DNA from: Corynebacterium pseudopelargi
GTDB lineage: Bacteria > Actinomycetota > Actinomycetes > Mycobacteriales > Mycobacteriaceae
Direction of reading: 5' to 3'
DNA length: 64,000 nucleotides
NCBI RefSeq assembly: GCF_003814005.1
Contig: NZ_CP033898.1
Coordinates: 2,046,001 to 2,110,000, forward strand
A program made the translations under genes and the position numbers. Positions 1 through 8,466 of this stretch are shown here, piece after piece (within the stretch, counting starts at the first letter, position 1; each line of letters starts with the position of its first letter). Below the pieces are notes generated by a model. That model saw only the letters and a program-made list of their open reading frames with translations, did no database searches and was not told the DNA's origin.

Positions 1-169
1 GGTGGTAGCACCTGGCGTGCCGGAAGTGAAGATCTCCAGGCCCAAGGAGCAGCCGCTGAAAAAGGCTGAGGCGCCAGCAGCCTTCGAGCTTGCCCCCATT
101 CGCGTGATCCCCGTGGATCTCAAACGCGGTTTTGCTGATCGCACATCGGAAGGAGCACGCCGTGGCTGA
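1..169 (+). CDS. C-terminal end of an Asp23/Gls24-like envelope stress protein (partial)
   Basis: Only the last 55 codons are inside the window (frame 2, stop TGA at 167-169). The tail is rich in proline, lysine and alanine and has no membrane segment. On its own it is not diagnostic. The call rests on the two genes that follow, a DUF6286-type and an AmaP-type membrane protein, which usually accompany Asp23/Gls24 proteins in actinobacteria. The stop overlaps the GTG start of the next gene by 8 bases, which suggests translational coupling. It could be another member of the same small operon. Confidence 0.45.
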   Translation, partial: VVAPGVPEVKISRPKEQPLKKAEAPAAFELAPIRVIPVDLKRGFADRTSEGARRG

Positions 170-809
170 TCAACACCTCGAAGCAAACACTGAAACCTTG
201 CCGGTGGTCAGCGATAACGAGGCCAAGGCCAACACCGAAGTGGCACCCCGCACTGAGCACCAGGTTCAGGATCAAGGACCGAAATACCTCAAGGGCAGCC
301 CCGCTGTTCGCGTGCTGATGATCCTGTTCTCGCTGCTGCTGATCGCTCTTGCAGTGATCTGCGGGCGCGAGCTTTGGTGGGTGCGCCAGGAAGGCAATGG
401 CGACCAGGCGTGGATTCGTCCGCTGCTGGATTGGATTGCCAACCTTGGACAGCAAGACTGGTTCTTCCCCGTCGGCATCGCCATTGGTGTGCTCGGCGTG
501 GTGCTGCTGATCCTTTCGCTCAAGCCAGCACCGCCGAAGTACATCGCCTCCGATGCGGGCGCCAACACTCGCCTGTACCTGCGCCCCATCGACATTGCTC
601 GTCGTAGCACTGCCGTGGCTGAGCGCGTCACCGGCGTTTATGATGCCCAAACCACCGTGAACCATAAGGCCACCAAGATCACCGTCAATGTGATCGGCAA
701 TGATGACCCGAGCTTGGCTGCGCGCGTGGAAGATGAAGTTCGTGCGCACGTCGACAAGCTGGCATCCAAGCCAAAGGTTCGCGTGGTGCTCGGAAAGGAA
801 GAAGAATGA
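162..809 (+). CDS. DUF6286-like membrane protein of the alkaline-shock operon
   Basis: Protein of 215 aa with a polar N-terminus of about 45 residues, two hydrophobic segments (about 49-67 and 102-121), and a cytoplasmic-looking C-terminal domain that ends in a run of glutamates. The GTG at 162 was chosen because GGAAGGAG lies 6 nt upstream; an in-frame ATG at 132 has no such site. It overlaps the gene before by 8 bases and the gene after by 4 (ATGA). Families of this kind sit beside Asp23 and AmaP and are thought to anchor the alkaline-shock complex in the membrane. No catalytic motif is visible, so the role is inferred from context. Confidence 0.6.
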   Translation: MADQHLEANTETLPVVSDNEAKANTEVAPRTEHQVQDQGPKYLKGSPAVRVLMILFSLLLIALAVICGRELWWVRQEGNGDQAWIRPLLDWIANLGQQDWFFPVGIAIGVLGVVLLILSLKPAPPKYIASDAGANTRLYLRPIDIARRSTAVAERVTGVYDAQTTVNHKATKITVNVIGNDDPSLAARVEDEVRAHVDKLASKPKVRVVLGKEEE

Positions 810-1360
810 AACGTTCAACCGTAGCCTTCGGGCGCATCTTCACCTTCCTCTTGGCTGCAGTCCTCATCGCCATCTCGGTGTGGGCCATCGCCTCGCACTA
901 CGATGTGCGCGAAGCAGAGCAAGTCAGCGAGGCAGCAAGCTTTGATAGCTGGAACCAGCTCTACGAGCAGCCCTGGTACAACTACCTGCTCTTCGGGCTC
1001 ACGGTGCTGTTTGCCGTGCTTGGTTTGTGGATTCTGATTGCCAACCTGCGCCTCAACCGCGTGGGCCGTGTCAACGTCGAGCGCAAGGGTAAAACCCGCT
1101 CGGCTGTGGCCTTGGATCAGATCGCGGATATGACCGCCGAGGTGCTCGAACAGACCCCCGGTGTGGTGCAATCCAAAGGCACTGCCATTGATAACAAGCG
1201 CGAACGCATCATTCGGATCACCACCACGGTGGACCCGCAAGCCAGTACCGATGTGATCGAGGCAGCTCACCAACAGGCCGAAGAAGATATTCGCGTCGCA
1301 CTTCCTAACTTTGATGTGCGCACCGAATACCGCCTGCACGTGCAGTCGGTCGAAGACTAA
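806..1360 (+). CDS. amaP: alkaline shock response membrane anchor protein AmaP-like
   Basis: A 184-aa protein. An N-terminal membrane helix (about residues 9-28) and a second at about 57-78 are followed by a soluble domain of about 100 residues with the mixed alpha/beta pattern of Asp23-related domains. AmaP tethers Asp23 to the membrane in Gram-positive bacteria; that role is established for staphylococci and is inferred here. The ATG overlaps the previous stop (ATGA), so the three genes form one translationally coupled operon. A strong hairpin follows immediately and ends it. The C-terminal part resembles that of the preceding DUF6286-like protein, suggesting old duplication. Confidence 0.6.
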   Translation: MKRSTVAFGRIFTFLLAAVLIAISVWAIASHYDVREAEQVSEAASFDSWNQLYEQPWYNYLLFGLTVLFAVLGLWILIANLRLNRVGRVNVERKGKTRSAVALDQIADMTAEVLEQTPGVVQSKGTAIDNKRERIIRITTTVDPQASTDVIEAAHQQAEEDIRVALPNFDVRTEYRLHVQSVED

Positions 1361-1370
1361 ACACACACAA

Positions 1371-1408
1371 AAAACACCACCGCCTCTTCATGTTGGCGGT
1401 GGTGTTTT
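1371..1408. terminator. bidirectional intrinsic terminator after amaP
   Basis: Perfect 14-bp stem (1371-1384 with 1395-1408) and a 10-nt loop. The stem starts with AAAA and ends with TTTT, so it can stop transcripts from both directions. It lies between amaP (+) and the convergent DUF421 gene (-). Confidence 0.9.
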
Positions 1409-1452
1409 GCTATGCGCAGGCGCCTTATCAGCGCACAAAGGCCAAGAAGCGT

Positions 1453-2004
1453 CTAGGGGTAGAGGGCCTCGACTCCAGCTACGCCCTTGAGCAGCTCCGG
1501 GTCAATCGGTGTGCCCGTTCGAATCACGGTGAGCTCGCCGGTGGGCTCAAGGATCATGCATTGCACCTGCGACATGGTGGGGATGCCGGCTTTGCGCACA
1601 GCAAAGCGGATGTCATTGCGGTTCATGTGGCTTTTTCGCAGTTGCTTTTCCACCACTTTGCCGTGCGCCACCACGATTCTGGCTCGCCCATCAAGCGCCT
1701 GGCGAATACCCGATACCGAGCGTATGGTGCCAAAGGCTGCTTCAAGGCCCATCAGCGTAATCAAACCCACGATGCCCGCGGCAAGGGTGGGCGGGTGCCC
1801 CACGATCACACGCCCGGCCACGGCACCGAACATGACAATCACCACGGCGTCAAAGGCAGTCATGCGGGCCAGCACGCGAGGGCCAAAGAGGTGCACTAAT
1901 CCAAGAAACGTGATGTAGACAACGAGACCGGCAAGCACCACCACGGGGATGCGCTTGAGCTCGATTGTCATCTGTTCAACGACGAGCCTTTTGAACTCTT
2001 CCAT
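1453..2004 (-). CDS. DUF421 / YetF-like membrane protein
   Basis: 183 aa. Three N-terminal hydrophobic segments (about residues 19-38, 48-66 and 70-92) precede a compact cytoplasmic domain typical of DUF421 proteins, with the ending IDPELLKGV-x-GVEALYP. DUF421 proteins such as Bacillus YetF are small membrane proteins of poorly known function, some linked to spore germination or stress. The first ATG (2004) was preferred because a -10-like TAAGCT sits 8 nt upstream, as at several other starts in this window. It appears monocistronic and faces the AmaP operon across the shared terminator. Confidence 0.75.
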   Translation of the reverse strand: MEEFKRLVVEQMTIELKRIPVVVLAGLVVYITFLGLVHLFGPRVLARMTAFDAVVIVMFGAVAGRVIVGHPPTLAAGIVGLITLMGLEAAFGTIRSVSGIRQALDGRARIVVAHGKVVEKQLRKSHMNRNDIRFAVRKAGIPTMSQVQCMILEPTGELTVIRTGTPIDPELLKGVAGVEALYP

Positions 2005-2012
2005 GCTGGTTT

Positions 2013-2018
2013 AGCTTA
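2013..2018 (-). promoter_or_regulatory. -10 box of leaderless DUF421 gene
   Basis: TAAGCT on the minus strand ends 8 nt before the ATG at 2004. No ribosome site lies between, so the mRNA would start at or next to the start codon. Confidence 0.45.
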
Positions 2019-2045
2019 GTGCCCCAGGTGCTTTCACCCGATTTC

Positions 2046-2642
2046 CTACCCCAGATCGAAGGTCTGCACCACTTCCCCATAGTCCACCCCGCCCAAGATG
2101 AGCGACTGCCCTGGCGTAGCATCGAGCGTGGTGCGCAGCTTTTCGACGCCCACCGCTCGTCTTTGCTGGCGCCATAGTTGGACGTGTTGCCCGCGGCCAA
2201 TGGCAATCACATCTTCACATACCGCTGCTTGTTCTTCTGCTGTACCAACCCTGATGTTTTGGATCGTGCCGTAGTTGTGCACATGAAATTCTGCATCCGC
2301 CAGCAACAGCGGGCCGCCCACTTGGGCGCTTGCGACGTGCTCATAGCGCCAGTGCACAGGTTGTGCCCCTTTGCGCATGAGTAGTGCGTGTTGGCCGCGT
2401 ATGGCTACATAAAACTTGTCGGTGTGTACCAGCAGCGTTTGATCGGGATGGAGGGGTTCTGGCAGTGCCCCGAGCACTTCAGCCTGGATGCTGTGACAGG
2501 CTTGCAGGAATTCTTCATCGCTTGCCCCAGGGCCTCCATGCCGGTTGGCGATTTGTGTGAGCACATCGCTAATGCCTAGGTCTGGTTGGGCGCGCCATAT
2601 AGCCGCGAGGGCTTCGATAATGCGTTGCTGATGCTTGCTCAC
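2046..2642 (-). CDS. hypothetical protein downstream of tuf
   Basis: Not recognised. A 198-aa soluble protein without signal peptide or membrane helix. The first 70 residues look helical (a short HQQRIIEALAAIW opening helix); the rest is rich in beta-type residues and histidine. The GTG at 2642 was chosen because TAAGAT lies 8 nt upstream; an ATG at 2666 is possible. A longer frame from 2681 would begin inside the tuf terminator hairpin and is unlikely. The coding strand carries one copy of the 12-base element (2137-2148). It appears to be transcribed alone, between tuf and the DUF421 gene. Confidence 0.6.
   Translation of the reverse strand: MSKHQQRIIEALAAIWRAQPDLGISDVLTQIANRHGGPGASDEEFLQACHSIQAEVLGALPEPLHPDQTLLVHTDKFYVAIRGQHALLMRKGAQPVHWRYEHVASAQVGGPLLLADAEFHVHNYGTIQNIRVGTAEEQAAVCEDVIAIGRGQHVQLWRQQRRAVGVEKLRTTLDATPGQSLILGGVDYGEVVQTFDLG
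2137..2148 (+). repeat. copy of 12-base element AGCTTTTCGACG (in gene)
   Basis: Exact 12-mer followed by CC, lying inside the hypothetical gene at 2046-2642. On the gene's coding strand it reads through codons for V-E-K-L. Confidence 0.8.
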
Positions 2643-2650
2643 GCTATGTG

Positions 2651-2656
2651 ATCTTA
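2651..2656 (-). promoter_or_regulatory. -10 box of leaderless hypothetical gene
   Basis: TAAGAT on the minus strand, 8 nt before the GTG at 2642. It lies directly after the tuf terminator. Confidence 0.4.
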
Positions 2657-2670
2657 TCGAGTGCATAAGA

Positions 2671-2701
2671 GAAGCACCCAAGCCTGATGCTTGGGTGCTT
2701 C
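2671..2701 (-). terminator. tuf: tuf terminator
   Basis: Perfect 12-bp stem (2671-2682 with 2690-2701) and 7-nt loop, 21 nt after the tuf stop. The minus-strand sequence after it is TCTCTTATG, a modest T-rich tail. Confidence 0.85.
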
Positions 2702-2722
2702 TACTACGTTGCGTAGCGTGCG

Positions 2723-3913
2723 TTACTTGATGATCTTGGTAACGCGGCCGGCGCCAACGGTACGGGAGCCTTCGCGGATAGCGAAGCGCAGGCCCTCGTC
2801 CATAGCAACAGGCTGGATCAGGGTGACGGACATGTCGACGTTGTCGCCAGGCATAACCATCTCGGTGCCCTCAGGAAGCTTCACAACACCGGTAACGTCG
2901 GTGGTGCGGAAGTAGAACTGAGGACGGTAGTTGTCGAAGAACGGGGTGTGGCGGCCGCCCTCGTCCTTGGACAGAACGTAGACGGAGCCCTCGAACTCGG
3001 TGTGAGGGGTGTAAGCGCCCGGCTTGATTACAACCTGGCCACGCTCAACATCTTCGCGCTTGAGGCCACGAAGCAGCAGACCACAGTTGTCGCCAGCCTC
3101 GGTGTAGTCGAGGAGCTTACGGAACATCTCGATACCGGTAACGGTGGTCTTGGTGGACTTCTCGCGGATACCGATGATCTCGACTTCTTCGTTCACGTTC
3201 AAGGAGCCACGCTCAACACGACCGGTAACCACGGTGCCGCGGCCGGTAATGGTGAAGATGTCCTCGATAGGCATGAGGAAGGGCTTGTCGGTCTCGCGCT
3301 CGGGATCCGGGATGGAGTCGTCGCAAGCCTGCATGAGCTCGACGATGGACTGGGTCCACTTCTCGTCGCCCTCAAGAGCCTTCAGAGCGGAGATGTGAAC
3401 GATCGGAGCGTCCTCATCGTAGTCCTGCTCAGCGAGCAGCTCGCGGATTTCCATCTCGACGAGCTCGATGATTTCCTCATCGTCAACCATGTCGCACTTG
3501 TTCAGAGCAACGAGGATGTAAGGCACGCCCACCTGGCGAGCGAGCAGCACGTGCTCGCGGGTCTGAGGCATGGGGCCGTCGGTAGCAGCAACCACGAGGA
3601 TTGCGCCGTCCATCTGAGCGGCACCGGTAATCATGTTCTTGATGTAGTCAGCGTGGCCGGGGGCGTCCACGTGTGCGTAGTGGCGCTTCTCGGTCTGGTA
3701 CTCCACGTGGGAGATGTTGATGGTGATGCCACGCTCTTTTTCTTCCGGCGCCTTATCGATGGCGTCGAAAGCGAAAGCCTGGTTCAGGTCCGGGTAGGTG
3801 TCAGCCAGAACCTTGGTAATAGCAGCGGTAGTGGTGGTCTTGCCGTGGTCGACGTGACCGATAGTACCGATGTTAACGTGCGGCTTAGTACGCTCGAACT
3901 TAGCCTTTGCCAC
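2723..3913 (-). CDS. tuf: elongation factor Tu
   Basis: 396 aa, the usual length. EF-Tu binds GTP and delivers aminoacyl-tRNA to the ribosomal A site. Visible G-domain motifs are G1 GHVDHGKT, G3 DAPGH and G4 NKCD; the two beta-barrel domains follow with the TGRVERG and TTDVTG segments. It starts with GTG (3911-3913), with AGGAGG 7 nt upstream, a very strong ribosome site. It is last in the rpsL-rpsG-fusA-tuf string but 311 nt from fusA, and it has its own good promoter, so independent high expression is likely. A terminator follows. Confidence 0.99.
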   Translation of the reverse strand: MAKAKFERTKPHVNIGTIGHVDHGKTTTTAAITKVLADTYPDLNQAFAFDAIDKAPEEKERGITINISHVEYQTEKRHYAHVDAPGHADYIKNMITGAAQMDGAILVVAATDGPMPQTREHVLLARQVGVPYILVALNKCDMVDDEEIIELVEMEIRELLAEQDYDEDAPIVHISALKALEGDEKWTQSIVELMQACDDSIPDPERETDKPFLMPIEDIFTITGRGTVVTGRVERGSLNVNEEVEIIGIREKSTKTTVTGIEMFRKLLDYTEAGDNCGLLLRGLKREDVERGQVVIKPGAYTPHTEFEGSVYVLSKDEGGRHTPFFDNYRPQFYFRTTDVTGVVKLPEGTEMVMPGDNVDMSVTLIQPVAMDEGLRFAIREGSRTVGAGRVTKIIK

Positions 3914-4037
3914 TATGTGTCCTCCTGGACTTCGTGGTGGCTACGATTCCGCAGCCACGGATTGACAGTTCCTGTACGTTCTGGCCACTAATTCGGCAGC
4001 CTGGCAGTACAGTGATTACAAATGTGCCAGTTACATG

Positions 4038-4066
4038 ATCCTAGGTTGCACCGGGCTATTTTTCAA
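4038..4066 (-). promoter_or_regulatory. tuf: tuf promoter
   Basis: On the minus strand: -35 TTGAAA (4061-4066), 17-nt spacer, -10 TAGGAT (4038-4043), both near consensus. This implies a 5' leader of about 120 nt before the tuf GTG. The rest of the 311-nt fusA-tuf gap (3914-4224) holds only a weak GC-rich dyad near 4190-4220, which is not convincing as a terminator. Confidence 0.7.
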
Positions 4067-4224
4067 ACCCGAGATACATTTCCAGGGATCTGCGATGAGG
4101 TAACGGCCAGTTCAAGGCTTTCACCTGCTGGGAAAGTCTTCAACCCGCCGCTACCGCACCAGCTTGGCACACAGTAGTTGGGGGTGGGGCGCAGGAATCT
4201 TGTTATCCCACGCCCCGGTGGGCA

Positions 4225-6348
4225 TTAGGAGCCGTTGCGCTCAGCAACGATCTCGTCTGCCACGTTCTTCGGCACCTCAGCGTAGGAGTCGAAGATCATG
4301 GTGTAGTTGGCGCGGCCCTGGGTCTTGGAACGCAGGTCGCCAACGTAACCGAACATCTCGGACAGCGGCACCTTGGCCTTCACAACCTTGGCACCAGCGC
4401 GGTCTTCCATGGCAGACATTTCACCACGGCGAGAGTTGATATCGCCGATGACGTCACCCATGTAATCCTCGGGCGTAATAACCTCAACGGCCATCACGGG
4501 CTCGAGCAGCACAGGCTTTGCCTTAGCCACAGCTTCCTTCAGAGCCTGCGAACCTGCAAGCTTGAAGGCCATTTCCGAGGAGTCCACTTCGTGGTACGCA
4601 CCATCAAGCACGGTGGCCTTGATGTTCACCAGCGGGTAGCCGGCGAGGTAACCGTACTGCATGGCGTCCTGGATACCAGCGTCCACGGAAGGAATGTATT
4701 CCTTGGGGATGCGGCCACCGGTAACGGCGTTTTCGAACTTGTAGATGGCGGACTCGCCCTCTTCCAAGGTCTCCACGTCGGGAGCATAAGGCTCCAGGGA
4801 GATGATGACCTTTGCAAACTGGCCGGAACCACCGGTCTGCTTCTTGTGGGTGTACTCGAGCTTCTCCACAGGCTTGCGGATGGTCTCGCGGTAAGCAACC
4901 TGCGGGTTACCAACGTTGGCTTCAACCTTGAACTCGCGCTTCATGCGGTCGACCAGCACGTCGAGGTGCAGCTCGCCCATGCCGCCGATCACGGTCTGGC
5001 CGGATTCCTCATCCAGCTCAACGGTGAAGGTCGGGTCCTCTTCGGCGAGCTTCTGAATAGCAACGCCGAGCTTCTCCTGGTCAGACTTGGTCTTCGGCTC
5101 GATGGAAACCTTGATCACAGGATCCGGGAAGTCCATGGACTCGAGGATGATCTGGTTGTTCTTATCGCAGAGGGTGTCACCAGTGGTGGTGTCCTTCAGG
5201 CCGATGAACGCGTAGATGTTACCTGCGCGAGCCTCGGAAACCGGGTTCTCCTTGTTGGCGTGCATCTGGAAGAGCTTGCCAATGCGCTCGTTCTTACCCT
5301 TGGTGGAGTTAGCCACCTGAGCACCGGGCTCAACCAGACCGGAGTACACGCGCACGAAGGTGAGCTTGCCAAAGAAGGGGTGTGCGGCGATCTTGAAGGC
5401 CAGTGCGGAGAAAGGCTCCTCAACGGAAGGCTTACGCACGAGTTCCTTGGTCTCATCGCCAACAGCGTGGCCGTGAACCTCGCCGATGTCCAGCGGGGTG
5501 GGCAGGTAGTCGATCACAGCGTCGAGGAGCGGCTGCACACCCTTGTTGCGGTAAGCGGTACCGCAAAGCACGGGGTACACCTCGGAGTTCACGGTCATCT
5601 TGCGGATGCCGGCTTTGAGCTCTTCGATGGTGAGTTCTTCGCCACCGAAGTACTTCTCCATGAGCTCTTCATCGGACTCAGCAACGGTCTCGACGAGCTG
5701 CTCGCGGTACTGCTCAGCCTTTTCCTTCAGATCAGCAGGGATCTCTTCGATGGTGGGTTCAGCACCAGTCTCAACCTTGCCGCGCCAGGTGATGGCCTTC
5801 ATCTCGAGCAGGTCTACAACGCCGTCGAAGTCATCTTCAGCACCGATAGGAAGCTGCATTACCAACGGCTTAGCGCCGAGGCGGTCGATGATGGTTTGCA
5901 CGGTGTAGTAGAAGTCTGCACCCAGCTTGTCCATCTTGTTAACGAAGCAGATACGAGGAACGTCGTACTTTGCAGCCTGACGCCAAACCTGCTCGGACTG
6001 AGGCTCAACGCCTTCCTTGCCGTCGAACACGGCAACGGCACCATCGAGCACGCGCAGCGAGCGCTCCACCTCAACGGTGAAGTCCACGTGGCCGGGGGTG
6101 TCGATGATGTTGATCTGGTTGCCCTCCCAGAAACAGGTCACGGCAGCAGACGTAATGGTGATGCCGCGTTCCTTTTCCTGCTCCATCCAGTCAGTGGTGG
6201 ACTGACCATCGTGGGTCTCGCCAACCTTGCGGTTGATACCGGTGTAGAAGAGGATGCGCTCGGTGGTCGTGGTCTTACCGGCATCGATGTGAGCCATGAT
6301 GCCGATGTTGCGGACCTTGTTCAGATCCTTAAGCACTTCTTGTGCCAC
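4225..6348 (-). CDS. fusA: elongation factor G
   Basis: 707 aa, full length. EF-G is the GTPase that drives translocation of tRNA and mRNA on the ribosome and, with RRF, ribosome recycling. G1 [14 protein letters not shown]3 DTPGH and G4 NKMD are intact near the N-terminus, with domains II to V behind. The GTG start at 6346-6348 has AGGGAA just upstream. It stands 214 nt from rpsG, with a small hairpin in the gap. No sign of change at the fusidic-acid surface could be judged beyond general conservation. Confidence 0.98.
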   Translation of the reverse strand: MAQEVLKDLNKVRNIGIMAHIDAGKTTTTERILFYTGINRKVGETHDGQSTTDWMEQEKERGITITSAAVTCFWEGNQINIIDTPGHVDFTVEVERSLRVLDGAVAVFDGKEGVEPQSEQVWRQAAKYDVPRICFVNKMDKLGADFYYTVQTIIDRLGAKPLVMQLPIGAEDDFDGVVDLLEMKAITWRGKVETGAEPTIEEIPADLKEKAEQYREQLVETVAESDEELMEKYFGGEELTIEELKAGIRKMTVNSEVYPVLCGTAYRNKGVQPLLDAVIDYLPTPLDIGEVHGHAVGDETKELVRKPSVEEPFSALAFKIAAHPFFGKLTFVRVYSGLVEPGAQVANSTKGKNERIGKLFQMHANKENPVSEARAGNIYAFIGLKDTTTGDTLCDKNNQIILESMDFPDPVIKVSIEPKTKSDQEKLGVAIQKLAEEDPTFTVELDEESGQTVIGGMGELHLDVLVDRMKREFKVEANVGNPQVAYRETIRKPVEKLEYTHKKQTGGSGQFAKVIISLEPYAPDVETLEEGESAIYKFENAVTGGRIPKEYIPSVDAGIQDAMQYGYLAGYPLVNIKATVLDGAYHEVDSSEMAFKLAGSQALKEAVAKAKPVLLEPVMAVEVITPEDYMGDVIGDINSRRGEMSAMEDRAGAKVVKAKVPLSEMFGYVGDLRSKTQGRANYTMIFDSYAEVPKNVADEIVAERNGS

Positions 6349-6373
6349 GTTATTCCCTAACTTGTGTAGCGGA

Positions 6374-6392
6374 AGCCGAAGATTCTTCGGCT
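6374..6392 (-). promoter_or_regulatory. hairpin in fusA leader
   Basis: AGCCGAAG / CTTCGGCT stem of 8 bp with a 3-nt loop, about 25 nt upstream of the fusA GTG. It has no T-tract, so it is not a terminator. It may be an RNA stability or regulatory element of the rpsG-fusA junction. Confidence 0.4.
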
Positions 6393-6562
6393 CACACGGA
6401 TAGTGTTTCTTCTCAATGCTGCCAGGTTTGTTGGACTTTTGCCCGACGAACCTCGAAATTTACAGCCTTGAATAGCGCTGGAGCCCAGCCGATGCACGGC
6501 AAAATGCCACCACTGGGGTGTTCGCCGCGATCGGTTGGGCTCGAAAACGCATGGGACGCGAA

Positions 6563-7030
6563 TTACCAGCGGTAGTGGGCGAAGGCGCGGTTTGCCTCTG
6601 CCATCTTGTGGGTATCCTCGCGGCGCTTCACGGAAGCACCGAGGCCGTTGGCAGCATCGAGGATCTCGTTGGCAAGACGCTCAACCATGGTGTTCTCGCG
6701 ACGCTGACGGGTGAAGTTCACCAACCAACGCAGTGCCAAGGTGTTGGCACGGGCGGGGCGAACGTCAACGGGCACCTGGTAGGTGGCGCCACCGACGCGG
6801 CGGGAACGAACCTCAAGGTCGGGCTTGATGTTGCCGAGAGCCTTTTCAAGGGTCAGAACCGGATCGGTGCCGGTCTTTTCCTTGCAGATGTCCAGTGCAC
6901 CATAAACGATGCGCTGAGCGGTGGACTTCTTGCCGTCGAGAAGCACCTTGTTCACGAGCTGGGTAACAACCTCAGAGCCGTAGACCGGGTCCTTGATTAC
7001 AGGACGCTTGGGAGCTGCATTCTTACGCAT
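6563..7030 (-). CDS. rpsG: 30S ribosomal protein S7
   Basis: 155 aa. S7 is a primary 16S rRNA binder that nucleates the head of the small subunit. The N-terminal [11 protein letters not shown] and the later [14 protein letters not shown] and [14 protein letters not shown] segments are typical, and the length is as expected for actinobacteria. The ATG at 7030 has GGAGAAG upstream. It lies 3 nt after rpsL, so the two are co-translated. In Escherichia coli S7 represses this operon; whether that holds here cannot be seen. Confidence 0.98.
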   Translation of the reverse strand: MRKNAAPKRPVIKDPVYGSEVVTQLVNKVLLDGKKSTAQRIVYGALDICKEKTGTDPVLTLEKALGNIKPDLEVRSRRVGGATYQVPVDVRPARANTLALRWLVNFTRQRRENTMVERLANEILDAANGLGASVKRREDTHKMAEANRAFAHYRW

Positions 7031-7033
7031 TGT

Positions 7034-7405
7034 TTACTTCTCCTTCTTTGCGCCGTAACGGGAACGGGCCTGCTTACGATCCTTCACACCCTGCGTGTCG
7101 AGTGCACCGCGGATGATCTTGTAACGAACACCGGGGAGGTCCTTCACACGACCACCACGAACGAGCACCATGGAGTGCTCCTGGAGGTTGTGACCCTCAC
7201 CGGGGATATAAGCAGAAACCTCGATGCCGGAGGTCAGGCGAACACGCGCAACCTTACGCAGAGCGGAGTTCGGCTTCTTCGGGGTGGTGGTGTACACACG
7301 GGTGCACACACCACGACGCTGAGGCGAGCCCTTGAGAGCCGCGGTCTTGACCTTAGCGGTCTTATCGTGGCGACCCTTGCGGACCAGCTGTTGAATAGTA
7401 GGCAT
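7034..7405 (-). CDS. rpsL: 30S ribosomal protein S12
   Basis: 123 aa. S12 sits at the decoding centre and controls accuracy. The two lysines where streptomycin-resistance changes usually occur (in [11 protein letters not shown] and GRVKDLPG) are the wild-type residues. The C-terminus is basic (SRYGAKKEK). First gene of rpsL-rpsG-fusA; the ATG at 7405 follows an AAGGATGG ribosome site. It is preceded by a leader of about 170 nt with a near-consensus promoter and a hairpin. Confidence 0.98.
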   Translation of the reverse strand: MPTIQQLVRKGRHDKTAKVKTAALKGSPQRRGVCTRVYTTTPKKPNSALRKVARVRLTSGIEVSAYIPGEGHNLQEHSMVLVRGGRVKDLPGVRYKIIRGALDTQGVKDRKQARSRYGAKKEK

Positions 7406-7548
7406 AAACCATCCTTCTAAAACGGGCCGGCCCTCCGCAGACAGCTACTTGGGTACCCGGTGGGGCGATAGTGCTGGAGCTACGAAGAACGAACGAGGCA
7501 TAGACACCAATGCCTTTGGCGTCAGCCGACCGTATGACTTGTAGAGAT

Positions 7549-7569
7549 TCTGTGGTCAAAAGCCACAGA
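7549..7569 (-). promoter_or_regulatory. hairpin at 5' end of rpsL leader
   Basis: CTGTGG / CCACAG stem, 6-7 bp with a 7-nt loop, positioned where the transcript from the rpsL promoter would begin (expected start near 7574). A 5'-terminal stem of this kind could protect the mRNA or be a protein site; no T-tract follows. Confidence 0.4.
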
Positions 7570-7580
7570 GCCAAAGATTC

Positions 7581-7609
7581 AACATACCGGAGCAGCCGAA
7601 ACGAGTCAA
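7581..7609 (-). promoter_or_regulatory. rpsL: rpsL operon promoter
   Basis: Minus strand -35 TTGACT (7604-7609), 17-nt spacer, -10 TATGTT (7581-7586). It is the best match in the 320-nt gap 7406-7725. The remainder of that gap holds the leader hairpin, a TGGCCA palindrome near 7672 and nothing else recognised. Confidence 0.75.
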
Positions 7610-7725
7610 CGCGAAAAAGAAGATGGCCTCAAAAAAGCCCCGAGCCTTTTCACCTCAGCCTTAATCTGTGGCCACAGAAGGAGCCAAGCACTGCCGGGCT
7701 AGCATCACCTGTCTAGCTAGCCTGT

Positions 7726-8394
7726 CTAGCTTGCTTGGCTCTCCTGAGATGCTTGGCGCTCATGCCAATCGGGCAGATCTACCACCAGAGCAATTTCCCC
7801 ATCAGGCTCAACCACGCGCACACGAGGGCCTTCAATATGAATACGGTGTGCACCGGCATCTACCTGGTAGGAACCGGGGCCAATTTCATGGGCGGGCTTG
7901 CGCAGGATGCCGTTGGCCACATAGGCCTGATATAACAGCCCCTCGGGGGTGGCGCAGATAGAAACGAAATCGTGCCCGTTGGTGCCGGCGTAGGCGTATT
8001 CCCCCTGGCAGCGAGTTACGGAATTGACCAGGTGCCCCCAAGCAGCCCCGCCTTCGTGGCTATGGTCTTGCAGGTTAGCCACCGAGGTGCTCTGGGCTTT
8101 TTCTTCGATGCCATCTGTGCCAACGCTGCCGGTACGGACGTTTTCTGCGGCGTTGGTATCGAGTTTTTCTGCAAAAAAGTAGGCGCTAGCTACACAAATA
8201 CCAAGCACAGTAAGCAGCAGTGGAAGCAGTGCAACGAAATAGGACCGAGGCCGAGTTGAGGCTCTCGAGCACTCCTGCTGCAACGTACTGCGCTCCTTGC
8301 TTGCTTGTCTGACGAACACTCCAAGGATAGCGCCAACCAAATTCAAATACACATTCAGCCCGTGTGAATAGTCCAGTTCGAACACCTGGCACAC
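7726..8394 (-). CDS. hypothetical membrane-anchored protein with corynebacterial C-terminal domain
   Basis: 222 aa if the GTG at 8394 is used. A hydrophobic segment (about residues 52-74) anchors a polar linker and a C-terminal domain of about 95 residues. That domain matches the end of the protein at 13006-13647: both show WGxLxNxVTxC, YA-x-x-NG-x-D-[FY]-V-S-[IV]-C, and Y-x-VDA spaced alike, with two conserved cysteines. Function is unknown; an extracytoplasmic domain is inferred. The start is uncertain: a TTG at 8283 with AAGGAG 9 nt upstream would give a shorter protein that begins just before the membrane helix. It appears to be a single gene. Confidence 0.6.
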   Translation of the reverse strand: MCQVFELDYSHGLNVYLNLVGAILGVFVRQASKERSTLQQECSRASTRPRSYFVALLPLLLTVLGICVASAYFFAEKLDTNAAENVRTGSVGTDGIEEKAQSTSVANLQDHSHEGGAAWGHLVNSVTRCQGEYAYAGTNGHDFVSICATPEGLLYQAYVANGILRKPAHEIGPGSYQVDAGAHRIHIEGPRVRVVEPDGEIALVVDLPDWHERQASQESQAS

Positions 8395-8453
8395 ACCCGC
8401 TTATCCCCCTATACCTGCGCATTGTCTAGCGCACGCGCATGCGAAAGCTCCGG

Positions 8454-8459
8454 TAGGAT
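8454..8459 (+). promoter_or_regulatory. -10 box of leaderless methyltransferase gene
   Basis: TAGGAT, 7 nt before the ATG at 8467. No ribosome site lies between them. Confidence 0.5.
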
Positions 8460-8466
8460 TTTCGCC

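Noticed and set aside
4140..4224. terminator between fusA and tuf
   Set aside because: GC-rich dyad is short and imperfect with no T-tract.
4591..6360. 589-codon open frame opposite fusA
   Set aside because: Antisense shadow of fusA without start signals.
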